Shown here in pieces: positions 1 through 8,866 of a stretch of DNA of 59,291 bases; the stretch's first letter is position 1; each line of letters begins with the position of its first letter. Under the pieces are notes generated by a model that had not been told where the DNA came from, did not search any database, and saw only the letters and a list, made by a program, of their open reading frames with translations. The stretch is from Aurantiacibacter xanthus (GTDB lineage: Bacteria > Pseudomonadota > Alphaproteobacteria > Sphingomonadales > Sphingomonadaceae): NCBI RefSeq assembly GCF_003584015.1, contig NZ_QXFM01000144.1, positions 120,985 to 180,275 of the forward strand, read 5' to 3'. Position numbers and translations under genes: made by a program.

Positions 1-257
1 GACGATCCACTTATCAAACGTCAAAGGCTGTTCAGACGAACCGAGCCACTTCTCTCCATTGCCTGCTCGAATGTCGCGAGTGTTAGGTGGGATACAGCGC
101 TTTAGGGTAGGCAGAGCCCATCGTTACACCCAACGGGGCGTGCGGTGGCTGACTGCCCATAAACAACTGTCGGCGAAAAATGACGAAGAATTTGAGACGA
201 AGTCCGAACTCGGAGCCAATGGCCTCAAGCAGCGAAGCGGTAGGCCGGAAGAACATG

Positions 258-280
258 GCGGAGCGGGAGGGATTCGAAAC
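258..280 (-). other. tRNA-Ser 3'-end remnant (candidate attachment site)
   Basis: Read on the minus strand, this is the T-loop, T-stem 3' half, acceptor strand and CCA of a tRNA-Ser: TTCGAATCCCTC followed by CCGCTCCGCCA. The sequence upstream on that strand does not supply the matching T-stem half, so identity to a tRNA stops at the T-loop and no complete tRNA gene exists. Tyrosine integrases commonly use such tRNA 3' ends as crossover sites. It is therefore best explained as an att scar. Confidence 0.6.
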
Positions 281-436
281 CATTCCCTAATATAATGTTT
301 TTATTACATATTATACATTGCCTTCTTGAAATCAGCCCCCAACGGTGACCCCAAAGAATTTCAATGGCCTCGTCTCGGGAAGCTTAAATGCTCAGAGCCA
401 GCATGCAGTAGCAACAGGTGCGACCCAATCTCAGCT

Positions 437-481
437 TTCACACGGGTGGGGTCGCAAGTTCAATCCTTGCCGCGCCCACCA
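437..481 (+). other. tRNA-Val(CAC) 3'-half remnant (candidate attachment site)
   Basis: The sequence reads as an anticodon loop TTCACAC, a 3' anticodon strand GGGTG, variable loop GGGTC, T-arm GCAAG-TTCAATC-CTTGC, and acceptor CGCGCCC with ACCA. The upstream DNA lacks the partner anticodon strand CACCC, the D-arm and a GGGCGCG acceptor 5' strand. Only the 3' half is present, starting at the anticodon loop, which is the usual crossover region of tRNA-targeting integrases. Confidence 0.65.
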
Positions 482-653
482 TCTTTTCAATGATTTAGAT
501 GGTCCAGTTACTCGTTGTATGAAACGAGTATGAAAAGTCAGGTGTCGAGGGCCCAGAGCGTTTTCGGCTGGGGAAGCGTTCGCCATTGCATTTGGCACGC
601 CCTGCACACGGAAGGCACGTGGGAAGCAAAGCAGGCGGGGCATATCACATGCG

Positions 654-866
654 CTAGCTTCCCGCCGCCTGACCCTGCTCCGGTTCGCAAGCGCGCACGG
701 GGCCCTGGAACAAGTCACGCCCCCAGGAGCCCAAGAGATCCATGAAGTTGCACGCAGCCTCCCGGTCTTCCTCATTCTCGAACGCCACATCGAGATCGGG
801 GGCGGTCTTGAAAATGTGCAGGAACTGCCGCAGCGCAAAGGGCTTGCCCCGGTCCTCGTTAAGCGT
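654..866 (-). pseudogene. C-terminal fragment of an unknown gene
   Basis: An open minus-strand frame of about 70 codons ends at TAG 654-656. It has protein-like composition, including segments ALRQFLHIFKTAPDLDVAFE and CNFMDLLGSWGRDLFQGPVR, but no start codon: a TGA lies in frame immediately upstream at 867-869. The frame therefore looks like the tail of a longer gene whose front is lost. I do not recognise the family. The DNA encoding the last part is about three-quarters identical to a stretch near 57728-57774. Confidence 0.4.
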
Positions 867-970
867 TCAGTTCTGTCAGCTTTGCGACCCTGCCCCTTTG
901 GCAGGCATCATCGAAAACCTCACCTATTCTGCAGATTGCCAAGCGTCCACTGAGTGGGAGGCTTCTGCAA

Positions 971-1915
971 TTATGCATGAAATTGCGCCTCAATCTGCCC
1001 GATCACACGATAAGCTTCGAGACCATCTTCTACGGTAGTCAGCGGGTATTTTCCTGTTTCTATCGCAGTGACAAAATCGCGATCCTGCACTTCCACGCCA
1101 TCTTCGGGCAAGCCCAGCCCAGAAATGTCGACCGGCCTGCCGTATCCGTCTTCCAATCCGAGTCGTCGCGCAATGTAGGTGCCAGCATCACCAATATAGC
1201 GGAACGTAGAGCCGATAGGACCGTCGTTGTTGAAAGAGAGTGAAAGTGTACACAAGGCGCCTAAGCGGCTCTTGAGCTGGATGCACATGTCCATTGCAAT
1301 GCCCAATTCGGGATGCACTGGCCCCTGCATGGCCTGCACTTCGGCAATGGGCCCTGCCTGCCAGGCAAACAGATCGATCGTGTGAGCTGCGTGGTGCCAC
1401 AACAAGTGGTCAGTCCAAACGCGTGGCTCACCCTTCGCATTGAGGTTAGAGCGACGCATGAAGTGGGTCTGTGCGGCCATCTGCAAAAGATCAAATTTGC
1501 CGGCGCAGATCAGGCGGCGCAGATACTGGTTGGATGGATAATAGCGGCTTGTGTGAGCGACCATGGCGAGCTGCGGACAGTCCTGCGCGCGTTCATGAAC
1601 GGTGAGCGCATCATGCCAGGAATCGGCCAAGGGAATTTCGACGAGCACGTGCTTTCCTACATCTAGACACTGAAGCGCCTGCGCCGCATGCATCTGGGTA
1701 GGAGTCGCCAGTATCACAGCGTCAATGTCAGTACGGTCCAGGGCGGTCTCGAAACTTGTTCCGATTTCGGGAACCGAGAAGGCAGAGCCGAGCTTGCCCG
1801 CCTCTTCCTCTGTCCGGCTGACGACAATTGCCAGTTCCGCACTGTCAATATTTGCCAGCGCGGTTGCATGACGTTCGCCAATTGCTCCGGCACCAATGAG
1901 CGCAATCCGAACCAT
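971..1915 (-). CDS. LigC/PmdC-like Gfo/Idh/MocA-family dehydrogenase
   Basis: A 314-residue NAD(P)-dependent oxidoreductase. The N-terminal Rossmann motif GAGAIGERH is at residues 8-16. The usual EKP motif is EIP (93-95, in VEIPLADSW). With the NAKGEPRVWTDHLLWHHAAH block and QGPVHPELGIAMDM this is the pattern I associate with LigC/PmdC, the 4-carboxy-2-hydroxymuconate-6-semialdehyde dehydrogenase of protocatechuate 4,5-cleavage. The start is the ATG at 1915, which overlaps the aldehyde dehydrogenase stop (TGATG), so the two are translationally coupled; a longer frame upstream adds 14 non-homologous residues. No ring-cleavage ligAB genes lie in the window, so it may serve a related semialdehyde or cyclic hemiacetal. 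Confidence 0.82.
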   Translation of the reverse strand: MVRIALIGAGAIGERHATALANIDSAELAIVVSRTEEEAGKLGSAFSVPEIGTSFETALDRTDIDAVILATPTQMHAAQALQCLDVGKHVLVEIPLADSWHDALTVHERAQDCPQLAMVAHTSRYYPSNQYLRRLICAGKFDLLQMAAQTHFMRRSNLNAKGEPRVWTDHLLWHHAAHTIDLFAWQAGPIAEVQAMQGPVHPELGIAMDMCIQLKSRLGALCTLSLSFNNDGPIGSTFRYIGDAGTYIARRLGLEDGYGRPVDISGLGLPEDGVEVQDRDFVTAIETGKYPLTTVEDGLEAYRVIGQIEAQFHA

Positions 1916-3318
1916 CAGATGGGGTAGTGCCCCGGTTCGGTTTCGAAGGTGACCCAACGCAGTTCGGTGAAGGCGTCGATGCCGGCCTTGCCGCCAAAGC
2001 GGCCATAGCCCGATGCCTTCATGCCGCCGAAGGGCATTTGCGCCTCATCACCCACGGTGGAGCCGTTGATGTGGCAGATGCCGGCCTGGATCTGCTTGGC
2101 CACCTTCATGCCGCGCGCAGTGTCCTTGGTGAACACGGCGGAGGACAGGCCATACTGCGTATCGTTGGCCAATTCGATAGCATGGGCTTCGTCCCGCGCA
2201 CGGGCGATACCGACCACCGGGCCGAAGCTCTCGTCGCGGAACAGCTTCATGTCGGGAGTAACCTTGTCCACCAGGTGCGCGGGCATGACCACGTTCATCG
2301 TCGTCTCGCCGCCCACCAGCAGTTCTGCGCCCTTGGACGTCGCTTCCTCGATCAGGCTGTAGCAGTGATCCACGGTCTTGCGATCGACCACCGCGCCCAG
2401 CGGGGTCTTGCCTTCGGTGGGGTCGCCTGCGGGAAGGCCCCGCACCTTCTCGGCAAATTTCGCCGCGAACTCGTCGGCCACGGCATCGACCACGATGATG
2501 CGTTCGGTCGACATGCATATCTGCCCCTGGTTCATGTAGGCACCGAAGCCTGCAGCCTTCACCGCCTCGTCGAGGTCGGCATCTTCCAGCACAACCATCG
2601 GCGCCTTGCCGCCCAACTCCAGCAGGCAGGGCTTGAGGTGTTCGGCCGCACGCTTTGCAATGATCTTGCCGACGCCCGTGGACCCGGTGAAGTTGATCCG
2701 CTTGACCTGCGGCGCATCGATCAGCGCGCCCACCACTTCGGCGGCATCCTGCGGGGCATTGGTGACCACGTTCACCACGCCATCGGGGAACCCGGCCTCG
2801 GCAAAGGCCTCGATGATCAGCGCGTGGGTGCGCGGGCATTGCTCGCTGGCCTTGAGGATCACGCTGTTGCCGCATGCGAGCGGCACCGCGATAGCGCGCA
2901 CGCCGAGGATGATCGGCGCGTTCCAAGGGGCGATGCCGAGCAGCACGCCGACCGGCTCGCGCAGGGCCATGGCGACAGTGCCCTCATGATCGGAGGGAAT
3001 GACCTCGCCCGAAATCTGCGTGGTGATGGCGGCGGCTTCGCGCACCATGCCAGCGGCGAGGCCGAGATTGAACATCGCCCAGCCAGCCGTAGCACCGATC
3101 TCGCCCATCATCGCGGCGACGAAGTCATCTTTCTTGGCCATCAGCGCGTCTGCCGCCTTGTTCAGCACCGCGCGGCGAGCATTGGGGCCCATTTTTGACC
3201 AGACAGCGAAACCTTCCTGGGCCTTGGCGGCTATCGCCGGGATATCTCCAGGCTGCATGGCTTCCGCCGACGAAGCTACTTCGCCAGTCACCGGGTTAAG
3301 GCGGGTAAACTCAGTCAT
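1915..3318 (-). CDS. NAD(P)-dependent aldehyde dehydrogenase
   Basis: A 467-residue ALDH-superfamily enzyme of normal length. Visible motifs are the cofactor-binding FTGSTGVGK, the general-base glutamate in LLELGGKAP, the catalytic cysteine in NQGQICMSTERI, and the C-terminal MPFGGMKASGYGRFGG. Overall it resembles the benzaldehyde/salicylaldehyde/vanillin dehydrogenase group, so an aromatic or semialdehyde substrate oxidised to the acid is likely. It is first gene of a two-gene operon with the LigC-like dehydrogenase. A TTTGTATAATTG box lies 83 nt upstream of its start. The exact substrate cannot be read from sequence. Confidence 0.88.
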   Translation of the reverse strand: MTEFTRLNPVTGEVASSAEAMQPGDIPAIAAKAQEGFAVWSKMGPNARRAVLNKAADALMAKKDDFVAAMMGEIGATAGWAMFNLGLAAGMVREAAAITTQISGEVIPSDHEGTVAMALREPVGVLLGIAPWNAPIILGVRAIAVPLACGNSVILKASEQCPRTHALIIEAFAEAGFPDGVVNVVTNAPQDAAEVVGALIDAPQVKRINFTGSTGVGKIIAKRAAEHLKPCLLELGGKAPMVVLEDADLDEAVKAAGFGAYMNQGQICMSTERIIVVDAVADEFAAKFAEKVRGLPAGDPTEGKTPLGAVVDRKTVDHCYSLIEEATSKGAELLVGGETTMNVVMPAHLVDKVTPDMKLFRDESFGPVVGIARARDEAHAIELANDTQYGLSSAVFTKDTARGMKVAKQIQAGICHINGSTVGDEAQMPFGGMKASGYGRFGGKAGIDAFTELRWVTFETEPGHYPI

Positions 3319-3400
3319 GGCGTGCAGTCCTCTCTCCCAGACGTCCTTGCTTGATTAGTGAACGTCTTAGCCGGGCGCACTCGCCTCAACAGCACTCATC

Positions 3401-3412
3401 CAATTATACAAA
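3401..3412 (-). promoter_or_regulatory. TTTGTATAATTG box upstream of the aldehyde dehydrogenase operon
   Basis: Minus-strand TTTGTATAATTG, identical over 12 bases to the box upstream of the ttuB-like gene. It contains a consensus -10 hexamer TATAAT, but no TTGACA-like -35 lies 16-18 nt upstream, which suits activator-dependent transcription. It may be a regulator site, a core promoter, or both. Confidence 0.5.
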
Positions 3413-3426
3413 TATCCGATGTAATC

Positions 3427-4335
3427 TTATCGAGAATACCGGTCGAGGTTCGCTTTCACCAATTCGACCAATCGCTCGCGGTTGGCGTCGCGAGAACCCT
3501 GCACCCAGGCGGCGGCGAGCGGCAACTGGCTTATTGACCTTCCCTCCGCATCAACCAGTGGACGATACACCACACCTTCAACCCCAATACGGCTGGTCCA
3601 GTGTGGTACGAGTGCTGCACCGATCCCAGCACCCACGAGGTTAACAATTGTCTGCTTTTCCTCTGCCTGCTGCGCAATCGTTGGCTCAAGCCCTGCATCG
3701 CGGAACAGCCGCATGGTCATGTTGTAAGAATGAGGCCTGTTGCGCGGAGATGGAACGATAAGGGGAATTCCGGCCAAATCCTGGACCGTGAGTGCATCCC
3801 GTTCAACCAGGGGATGCGCCGGCGGCAAGGCGACTTCCGTTGGCTCGTCCAGCAAATGCTCAAAGTGAATTTGCGGGCGCGGCGACATTGGTGGTCGTAC
3901 GAAAGCGACATCGAGTGCGCCGTTCATCATCTTTGGCAAGAGCCGCGCTGTTTTGTCTTCGACAAGCACCAGTTCAAGATCAGGGATTACGTTGCGAAAG
4001 TCGTGCATCAGCTGCGGGATCAGACCCGTTGCAGCGCTGTCAATCGCGCCGATACGAAACACGCGTTCCTCTGTGCGCGATGCTTCGAGTACAGTCTCAA
4101 TGGCGTCATCGACGGTCGTGAGAACCTTGTCGACTTCATGCTGCAAGGCGATACCACTCTTGGTCAAGGCGACATTTCTAGTCGAGCGGACAAACAGCCT
4201 GGTGCCAATCTCTTCCTCTAGCAGGCGGATATTCCGTCCCAATGCCGAAGGCAAAATATCAAGGCGCCGCGCCGCGCGCCCAAAATGCAATTCGTATGCG
4301 ACAACTTGGAAATGCCGCAGCAGCTTCAGGTCCAA
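3427..4335 (-). CDS. LysR-family transcriptional regulator (TtuA-like by context)
   Basis: A 302-residue LTTR. The N-terminal winged HTH occupies about residues 1-60 (LKLLRHFQVVAYELHFGRAA, then LGRNIRLLEEEIGTRLFVRS). A two-lobed periplasmic-binding-like effector domain runs from about 90 to the end. The start is a TTG at 4335 preceded by a strong GGGAGGGAG ribosome-binding site; an upstream extension is open but lacks this signal. In Agrobacterium vitis the ttu tartrate genes are controlled by a LysR protein (TtuA). This gene sits near ttuBCD-type genes and near the shared TTTGTATAATT boxes, so it is the obvious candidate activator. The effector is unknown. Confidence 0.85.
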   Translation of the reverse strand: MDLKLLRHFQVVAYELHFGRAARRLDILPSALGRNIRLLEEEIGTRLFVRSTRNVALTKSGIALQHEVDKVLTTVDDAIETVLEASRTEERVFRIGAIDSAATGLIPQLMHDFRNVIPDLELVLVEDKTARLLPKMMNGALDVAFVRPPMSPRPQIHFEHLLDEPTEVALPPAHPLVERDALTVQDLAGIPLIVPSPRNRPHSYNMTMRLFRDAGLEPTIAQQAEEKQTIVNLVGAGIGAALVPHWTSRIGVEGVVYRPLVDAEGRSISQLPLAAAWVQGSRDANRERLVELVKANLDRYSR

Positions 4336-4451
4336 AGCTCCCTCCCATTGAACAAGCTTTTTATATAATCTACAGCAGCTTTGGCATTCCGCTGCTTCAT
4401 GCACAATCGGAAACTTGCAGCACGCATGACGTGCGAGAGAGGACCGATTTC

Positions 4452-4571
4452 ATGTTGATGCGTCGCTACCACCGCTGGTTCAGCTTCCCGCTGATCCTGT
4501 TCATCTTCGCCGTCACCACGACCGGCATCTATCTGCAGGTCGCGGAACTCATCGCCGAAAGTGGCCCGGAG
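4452..4571 (+). pseudogene. PepSY-associated membrane protein, 3'-truncated by IS21
   Basis: The first 40 codons of a PepSY-TM type inner-membrane protein: MLMRRYHRWF, then a hydrophobic helix (PLILFIFAVTTTGIYLQVA). A GAGAGGA ribosome-binding site precedes the ATG at 4452. The reading frame runs into the left terminal repeat of the IS element at 4572 and stops a few bases later. Such proteins usually accompany TonB-dependent receptors in sphingomonads. The rest of the gene is absent on the far side of the IS. Confidence 0.65.
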
Positions 4572-4600
4572 TGTTGATTTCCGCTGAGAGTTGACCCGGG
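4572..4600. repeat. IS21 left terminal inverted repeat
   Basis: 29 bases starting TGTTGATTTCC, the exact reverse complement of 7041-7069. It terminates the PepSY-protein reading frame. Confidence 0.93.
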
Positions 4601-4634
4601 ATTTTCATTGAGAAGTGACCCGGGTCGTGGGGGT

Positions 4635-5441
4635 CTATGTTCCCGTGGTTTCGGGTTTGGTCAAGGGCTGGACGGTCTCCTTTCCTGTTTTGCTTCTGGC
4701 AGCGGAGGCCTTGAACCAGAAGCTGTCGTTTCCGGTTTCGAGGATGTGGCAGTGATGGGTTAGCCTATCGAGCAGGGCGGTGGTCATCTTGGCATCGCCG
4801 AACACGCTGGCCCATTCGGAGAAGCTGAGATTGGTGGTGATGATCACGCTGGTGCGCTCGTAGAGCCTTGAGAGCAGGTGGAACAGCAGGGCACCACCTG
4901 ACGGGCTGAACGGCAGGTATCCCAGCTCGTCGAGGATCACGAGATCGAGGCGCAGCAGGCGCTCGGCGAGCTGGCCAGCCTTGTTCAGCGCCTTTTCCTG
5001 TTCCAGGGCGTTGACCAGGTCGACGGTCGAGAAGAACCGTACCTTCTTGCGGGCGTGCTCGACCGCCTGGACACCCAGGGCGGTAGCGATGTGGGTCTTG
5101 CCGGTTCCGGGACCACCGATGAGAACGACGTTGTGAGCCCCCTCGATGAACTCGGCTCGATGGAGCTGGCGAACCATGGCCTCGTTCACCTCGCTTGCTG
5201 CGAAGTCGAAGGTGGCCAGGTCCTTGTAGGCCGGGAACCGGGCCGCCTTCATCTGGCAGGCGATCGAGCGGACCTCGCGTTCGGCCATCTCGGCCTTGAG
5301 CAGCTGGGAGAGGATCGGAACCGCCGTATCGAAGGCAGGCGCACCCTGCTCGATCAGATCGCTGACGGCCTGGGCCATGCCGTACATCTTCAGGCCACGC
5401 AGCATGACCACCACGGCGGCGCTGGCAGGATCATCACGCAC
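4635..5441 (-). CDS. istB: IS21 helper ATPase IstB
   Basis: A 268-residue AAA+ ATPase that assists the IstA transposase in target selection and strand transfer. The Walker [10 protein letters not shown] and Walker [13 protein letters not shown] are intact, followed by the sensor region [12 protein letters not shown] chose the GTG at 5441: it has AAGGAGG seven bases upstream and overlaps the end of istA by 8 bp, the usual translational coupling. An internal ATG at 5405 is an alternative start. Length and motifs indicate a functional copy. Confidence 0.93.
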   Translation of the reverse strand: MRDDPASAAVVVMLRGLKMYGMAQAVSDLIEQGAPAFDTAVPILSQLLKAEMAEREVRSIACQMKAARFPAYKDLATFDFAASEVNEAMVRQLHRAEFIEGAHNVVLIGGPGTGKTHIATALGVQAVEHARKKVRFFSTVDLVNALEQEKALNKAGQLAERLLRLDLVILDELGYLPFSPSGGALLFHLLSRLYERTSVIITTNLSFSEWASVFGDAKMTTALLDRLTHHCHILETGNDSFWFKASAARSKTGKETVQPLTKPETTGT

Positions 5442-6957
5442 GCAGCACCTCCTTGCCGCGCAGGGCATCATAGCGGGCCACGTTGGCCCTTGGTTCACGG
5501 TTCAGGGCGAGCGCCTGCGGCGTATCGATGGCGGCGATGCTGGCCGGCTTGCCGTCAAGCAGCCGGTGCAGCAAGTTGAGGATATGGGTCTTGGTGGGAA
5601 CGCCGGCCTCCAGTGCCAGTTCGACCGCACAGAGTACCGCCTGTTCGTCATGGTGCAGGACCAGCGAGAGGACCTCCACCATCTCCCGGTCGCCACCGGG
5701 ACGCCTGAGCAGGTGGCCCTGCAACTGGCGGAAGCCATCGGGCATCTCGGTAAAGGGAGCGCCATTGCGCAGGGCACCGGGCTTGCGCTGGATCACTGCC
5801 AGGTAATGCCGCCAGTCATAGACGGTGCGTCCCGGCAGGTGATGCGAGCGCGAGATGATCCGATCGTGCTCGCACAGGAGCTGGCCCTCGGCGGCGATGA
5901 CGATCCGCTCGGGATAGATCCGCAAGGATACTGGCCGGTTGGCGAAGGAGGCCGGCACGCTGTAGCGGTTGCGCTCGAAGTGCACGAGGCAGGTCGGCGA
6001 GACCCGCTTGGTATGCTCGACGAAGCCGTCGAAGGGCCGGCCCAGTTCCATCAGGCTGGCGATCTCGGCGCCATGGACATCGGCGATGGTGCCCGGCAGG
6101 TTACCATGCGCGACCTCGCTCCATTGCTCGATGCAGTGCTCTTCGAGCCACGCATTGAGCGCGTCGAGATCGGGGAAGGCCGGCATCTTCTGCCACAGCC
6201 GCCGCCGGGCATCCTGGACGTTCTTCTCGACCTGGCCCTTCTCCCACCCCGAGGCCGGGTTGCAGAACTCGGGCTCGAACAGGTAATGGCTCGCCATCGC
6301 CGCGAACCGGGCGTTGACCTGCCGGATCTTGCCACTGCCGATCCGGTCGACCGCGGTCTTCATGTTGTCGAAGATCCCGCGCCGGGGCACGCCGCCCAGG
6401 ACCCGGAACGCCTGCGTCAGCGCATCGAACAGCATCTCGTGGGTCTGCAGCAGATAGGCCCTGACGATGAAGGCCTTGCTGTGCGCCAGCTTGGTATGGG
6501 CGGCCTGCAGCTTGACCCGCTCGCCGGCGATGACGGCCCAGTCCTCGCTCCAGTCAAACTGGAAGGCCTCGCCCGGTGCGAACACCAGTGGCACGAAGGT
6601 CCCTCGACCGCTGGTCTGCTGCTCGTACTGCCGCTCGGTCTTCCACCTGCGCGCGAAGGCGGCGACGCGGTTGTAGGACCCGTCAAAGCCCAGTTCCACA
6701 AGGTCGGCATGCATCTGCTTCACCGTGCGCCGCTGCTTGCGCGACTTGCCCGCCTCGATCCGCAGCCAGCCTGACAGCTTCTCGGCAAACGGATCCAGCT
6801 TGCTCGGCCGTTCGGGAACCTTGAACTTCGGTTCCACCGTGCCGCTGCGCAGGTACTTGCGGATCGTGTTGCGCGACAGCCCGGTGCGTCGCTCTATCTC
6901 CCGGATCGGCATCCCTTCACGAAAATGCCAGCGCCGGATCACACTCAGTAAATCCAT
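5434..6957 (-). CDS. istA: IS21 transposase IstA
   Basis: A DDE transposase of about 507 residues. The N-terminal HTH ([21 protein letters not shown]) is within the first 35 residues. The RNase-H-like core follows, with [10 protein letters not shown] (first Asp), IFDNMKTAV (second Asp) and a downstream Glu ([11 protein letters not shown]). The C-terminal part binds IstB and DNA. The start is taken at the ATG beginning [10 protein letters not shown]; the frame is open 16 codons further upstream. No disruption is visible, so the element should be transposition-competent. Confidence 0.92.
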   Translation of the reverse strand: MDLLSVIRRWHFREGMPIREIERRTGLSRNTIRKYLRSGTVEPKFKVPERPSKLDPFAEKLSGWLRIEAGKSRKQRRTVKQMHADLVELGFDGSYNRVAAFARRWKTERQYEQQTSGRGTFVPLVFAPGEAFQFDWSEDWAVIAGERVKLQAAHTKLAHSKAFIVRAYLLQTHEMLFDALTQAFRVLGGVPRRGIFDNMKTAVDRIGSGKIRQVNARFAAMASHYLFEPEFCNPASGWEKGQVEKNVQDARRRLWQKMPAFPDLDALNAWLEEHCIEQWSEVAHGNLPGTIADVHGAEIASLMELGRPFDGFVEHTKRVSPTCLVHFERNRYSVPASFANRPVSLRIYPERIVIAAEGQLLCEHDRIISRSHHLPGRTVYDWRHYLAVIQRKPGALRNGAPFTEMPDGFRQLQGHLLRRPGGDREMVEVLSLVLHHDEQAVLCAVELALEAGVPTKTHILNLLHRLLDGKPASIAAIDTPQALALNREPRANVARYDALRGKEVLRA

Positions 6958-7040
6958 CTCGATCACTCCATGTCGCCTCCAATCCCTCGATCGGAAGCCG
7001 TTCAAACATGGGTTAAATCTCGATGGAAATTATCATCCCG

Positions 7041-7069
7041 CCCGGGTCAACTCTCAGCGGAAATCAACA
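7041..7069. repeat. IS21 right terminal inverted repeat
   Basis: The exact 29-base reverse complement of the left end. The truncated TonB-receptor gene begins immediately beyond it. Confidence 0.93.
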
Positions 7070-7306
7070 TTCTGCATCAACGACAGTTACCGGGTTCGGC
7101 GTATCGAAGGTCGATCGGGGAACCCGGCTACCGGTAACAACAATACGGTCATTGCGGTCGCGCCGAGTATCATCCGATGCCACGCTGTCTTGCTCGCGTT
7201 CACCGGCTGCTTCATCCTGTGCCAGCGCCGGCGAGGCAACGGCCAATGCAAGAACACTTGCCGCCAGCCCAAATCGTTGAGCAATCTTGTTATGGTTCAC
7301 AGGCAT
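7070..7306 (-). pseudogene. TonB-dependent receptor, N-terminal fragment cut by IS21
   Basis: About 79 codons. An N-terminal signal peptide (FGLAASVLALAVASPALAQ) is followed by the start of the plug domain with the typical TonB-box region IVVTGSRVPRSTFDTPNPVTV. GGAGGGG lies just upstream of the ATG at 7306. Translation would run into the IS right end. The C-terminal ~90% of the receptor (the beta barrel) is missing. It faces the truncated PepSY gene across the IS, and the two gene types commonly neighbour each other. Confidence 0.75.
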
Positions 7307-7458
7307 TTTCCCCTCCTAGGTGAATTCCCAATTTCGCGCATGTCACCAGAACAAGCCGGGCTGCGTTCACCGCGCAGATGCCACTGATCTCGTTGAAGCC
7401 GAAGACGCGGAAAATTATTCACTATTCTGCAATAATCATCCCTCGATTGCCGCATTTC

Positions 7459-7475
7459 TTTGTATAATTGATACA
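7459..7475 (+). promoter_or_regulatory. TTTGTATAATTG box / TGTAT-N5-ATACA dyad upstream of ttuB
   Basis: TTTGTATAATTG followed by ATACA gives a perfect dyad TGTAT-AATTG-ATACA (7461-7475), the geometry expected of a LysR-type operator. It lies about 57-70 nt upstream of the ATG at 7532 and contains a TATAAT hexamer without an obvious -35. Confidence 0.55.
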
Positions 7476-7531
7476 GCTTTGCCAATTCCCGCAACCTGTG
7501 AGCAAGTGACATGGCGGATGGAGAGGGGACA

Positions 7532-8866
7532 ATGGCCACCAACGGTCTGACCACAACAGGTGAGCTGGAAAAACGGACGATCGCCAAGCTGCGCTGGCGC
7601 ATCATACCGTTTGTCATGCTGCTCTATTTCATTGCCTATCTCGACCGGGTGAATATCGGATTCGCGGCCCTTACCATGAACGCCGATATTGGCCTGTCAT
7701 CCGCGGCATTCGGCTTTGGTGCGGGTATCTTTTTTGTCGGCTACTTCATTTTCGAAGTTCCTTCCAACCTGATCCTGCACAAAGTCGGTGCGCGTCGCTG
7801 GATCGCCCGGATAATGGTAACATGGGGCGTGGTCTCCATGGCCATGGCGCTGGTTCAGGGAGAGACGAGCTTCTACATCCTGCGCTTTCTGCTGGGTGTT
7901 GCCGAGGCCGGCTTCTTTCCCGGTATCATCCTTTATCTCAGCTACTGGTTTCCAGCCCGGCATCGCGCCAGTATGACGGCGCTGTTCATGGCTGCGGTTC
8001 CGCTCTCGGTGGCCTTGGGTTCCCCAATTTCGGGAGCCTTGCTGGAACTGGATGGACTGCTTGGCCTCAAGGGGTGGCAGTGGATGTTCCTGCTCGAGGG
8101 TGCTCCGGCGATCATTCTTGCCTGGTTCGTCCTCAAATACCTCACAGACCGGCCTGATCGCGCCGACTGGCTCAATGACGACGAGCGCGAATGGTTGCTT
8201 GCCGAAATGGCTGAAGAGGCGAGGAATACCAAACCCGCGCATGATTGGCGCGAAGGCTTGACAGCACTGAAGAACCCGCGCGTCCTTGCCTTGTCGCTGG
8301 TGTATTTCGGCACTTCAGCCGGCCTCTACACGCTCAGCATCTGGTCACCGCAGATGATCGCGCAGTTCGGAACGACGCCGCTCATGACCGGCTTGTTTAA
8401 CGCGGTCCCGGCCATTTTCGCGGTGATCGCCATGATCTTGTGGTCCATGCATTCGGACAAGACCGGTGAGCGCAACTGGCACGTGGTTATAGCCTGCCTG
8501 GTTGCGGCTGGTGGCCTGATTCTGGCCGCCTATGCCTCGTCGCTCATGGCGGTTCTTCTTGCGCTGGTGATCGTGAATGTCGGGGTCAGTTCGGCGAAAC
8601 CCCCGCTCTGGTCCATGCCAACCATGTTCCTGGGCGGGGCCGCAGCAGCAGCCGGCATTGCAACGATCAATTCGATCGGCAACCTGGGCGGCTTCTTCGG
8701 CCCCTACATTATCGGTTGGGTGCTCGAAGTCACCAGTTCCTACAAGGGAGGCCTGTTTGCAGTCGCCGCCCTGCTCGTCCTCTCATCAATTCTTGTCCTT
8801 GTGCTTGCCCGGACGGGGCTGAGCAAAACGAAGAACGCTTCATCGAACGGAGAACACCATGCGTGA
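7532..8866 (+). CDS. ttuB: TtuB-like tartrate/anion transporter (MFS, ACS family)
   Basis: A 444-residue, 12-helix major facilitator. The helix-1 motif LLYFIAYLDRVNIGFAAL and the ISP-like PGIILYLSYWFPARHRAS after helix 4 mark the anion:cation symporter family, which includes phthalate, tartrate and 4-hydroxyphenylacetate permeases. The start is the ATG at 7532 with GGAGAGGGG just upstream; a longer frame from 7511 lacks a site. The order transporter - tartrate dehydrogenase - glycerate kinase matches A. vitis ttuBCD, hence the symbol. Its stop overlaps the next start by 8 bp. The substrate is inferred from context. Confidence 0.8.
   Translation: MATNGLTTTGELEKRTIAKLRWRIIPFVMLLYFIAYLDRVNIGFAALTMNADIGLSSAAFGFGAGIFFVGYFIFEVPSNLILHKVGARRWIARIMVTWGVVSMAMALVQGETSFYILRFLLGVAEAGFFPGIILYLSYWFPARHRASMTALFMAAVPLSVALGSPISGALLELDGLLGLKGWQWMFLLEGAPAIILAWFVLKYLTDRPDRADWLNDDEREWLLAEMAEEARNTKPAHDWREGLTALKNPRVLALSLVYFGTSAGLYTLSIWSPQMIAQFGTTPLMTGLFNAVPAIFAVIAMILWSMHSDKTGERNWHVVIACLVAAGGLILAAYASSLMAVLLALVIVNVGVSSAKPPLWSMPTMFLGGAAAAAGIATINSIGNLGGFFGPYIIGWVLEVTSSYKGGLFAVAALLVLSSILVLVLARTGLSKTKNASSNGEHHA

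Larger units (their letters stand above)
1..970. other. Left-edge region without intact genes
   Basis: No convincing complete coding sequence is visible. The stretch holds a tRNA-Ser 3'-end remnant, an AT-rich segment around 285-325, a tRNA-Val 3'-end remnant and a truncated gene tail, each listed separately. Several short open frames overlap here on both strands, but none has a recognisable domain together with a good ribosome-binding site. The mix of tRNA scars and gene fragments is what repeated integration and loss of mobile elements leaves behind. Confidence 0.6.
4572..7069. mobile_element. IS21-family insertion sequence, complete
   Basis: A 2498-bp element bounded by perfect 29-bp inverted repeats (4572-4600 and 7041-7069, beginning TGTTGATTTCCGCTGAGAG). 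It carries istA and istB in the standard overlapping order on the minus strand. A second GTGACCCGGG-type motif follows the left end, as in the multiple terminal repeats of IS21 relatives. The bases flanking the ends (CCCGGAG on the left, TTCTGCA on the right) are not a target duplication, and a different truncated gene abuts each end. Confidence 0.93.

Noticed and set aside
257-481. Intact tRNA genes
   Set aside because: Neither remnant has the D-arm, anticodon 5' strand or acceptor 5' strand, so no functional tRNA is encoded.
888-908. CCTGCC...GGCAGG hairpin downstream of the LigC-like gene
   Set aside because: Short stem and no T-tract on the relevant strand, so termination is not supported.
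1927-3198. 423-codon open frame on the plus strand opposite the aldehyde dehydrogenase
   Set aside because: GC-rich shadow of a clear ALDH gene, with no domain and no ribosome-binding site.
5296-6774. 492-codon plus-strand frame opposite istA
   Set aside because: Antisense shadow of the transposase gene in high-GC DNA.
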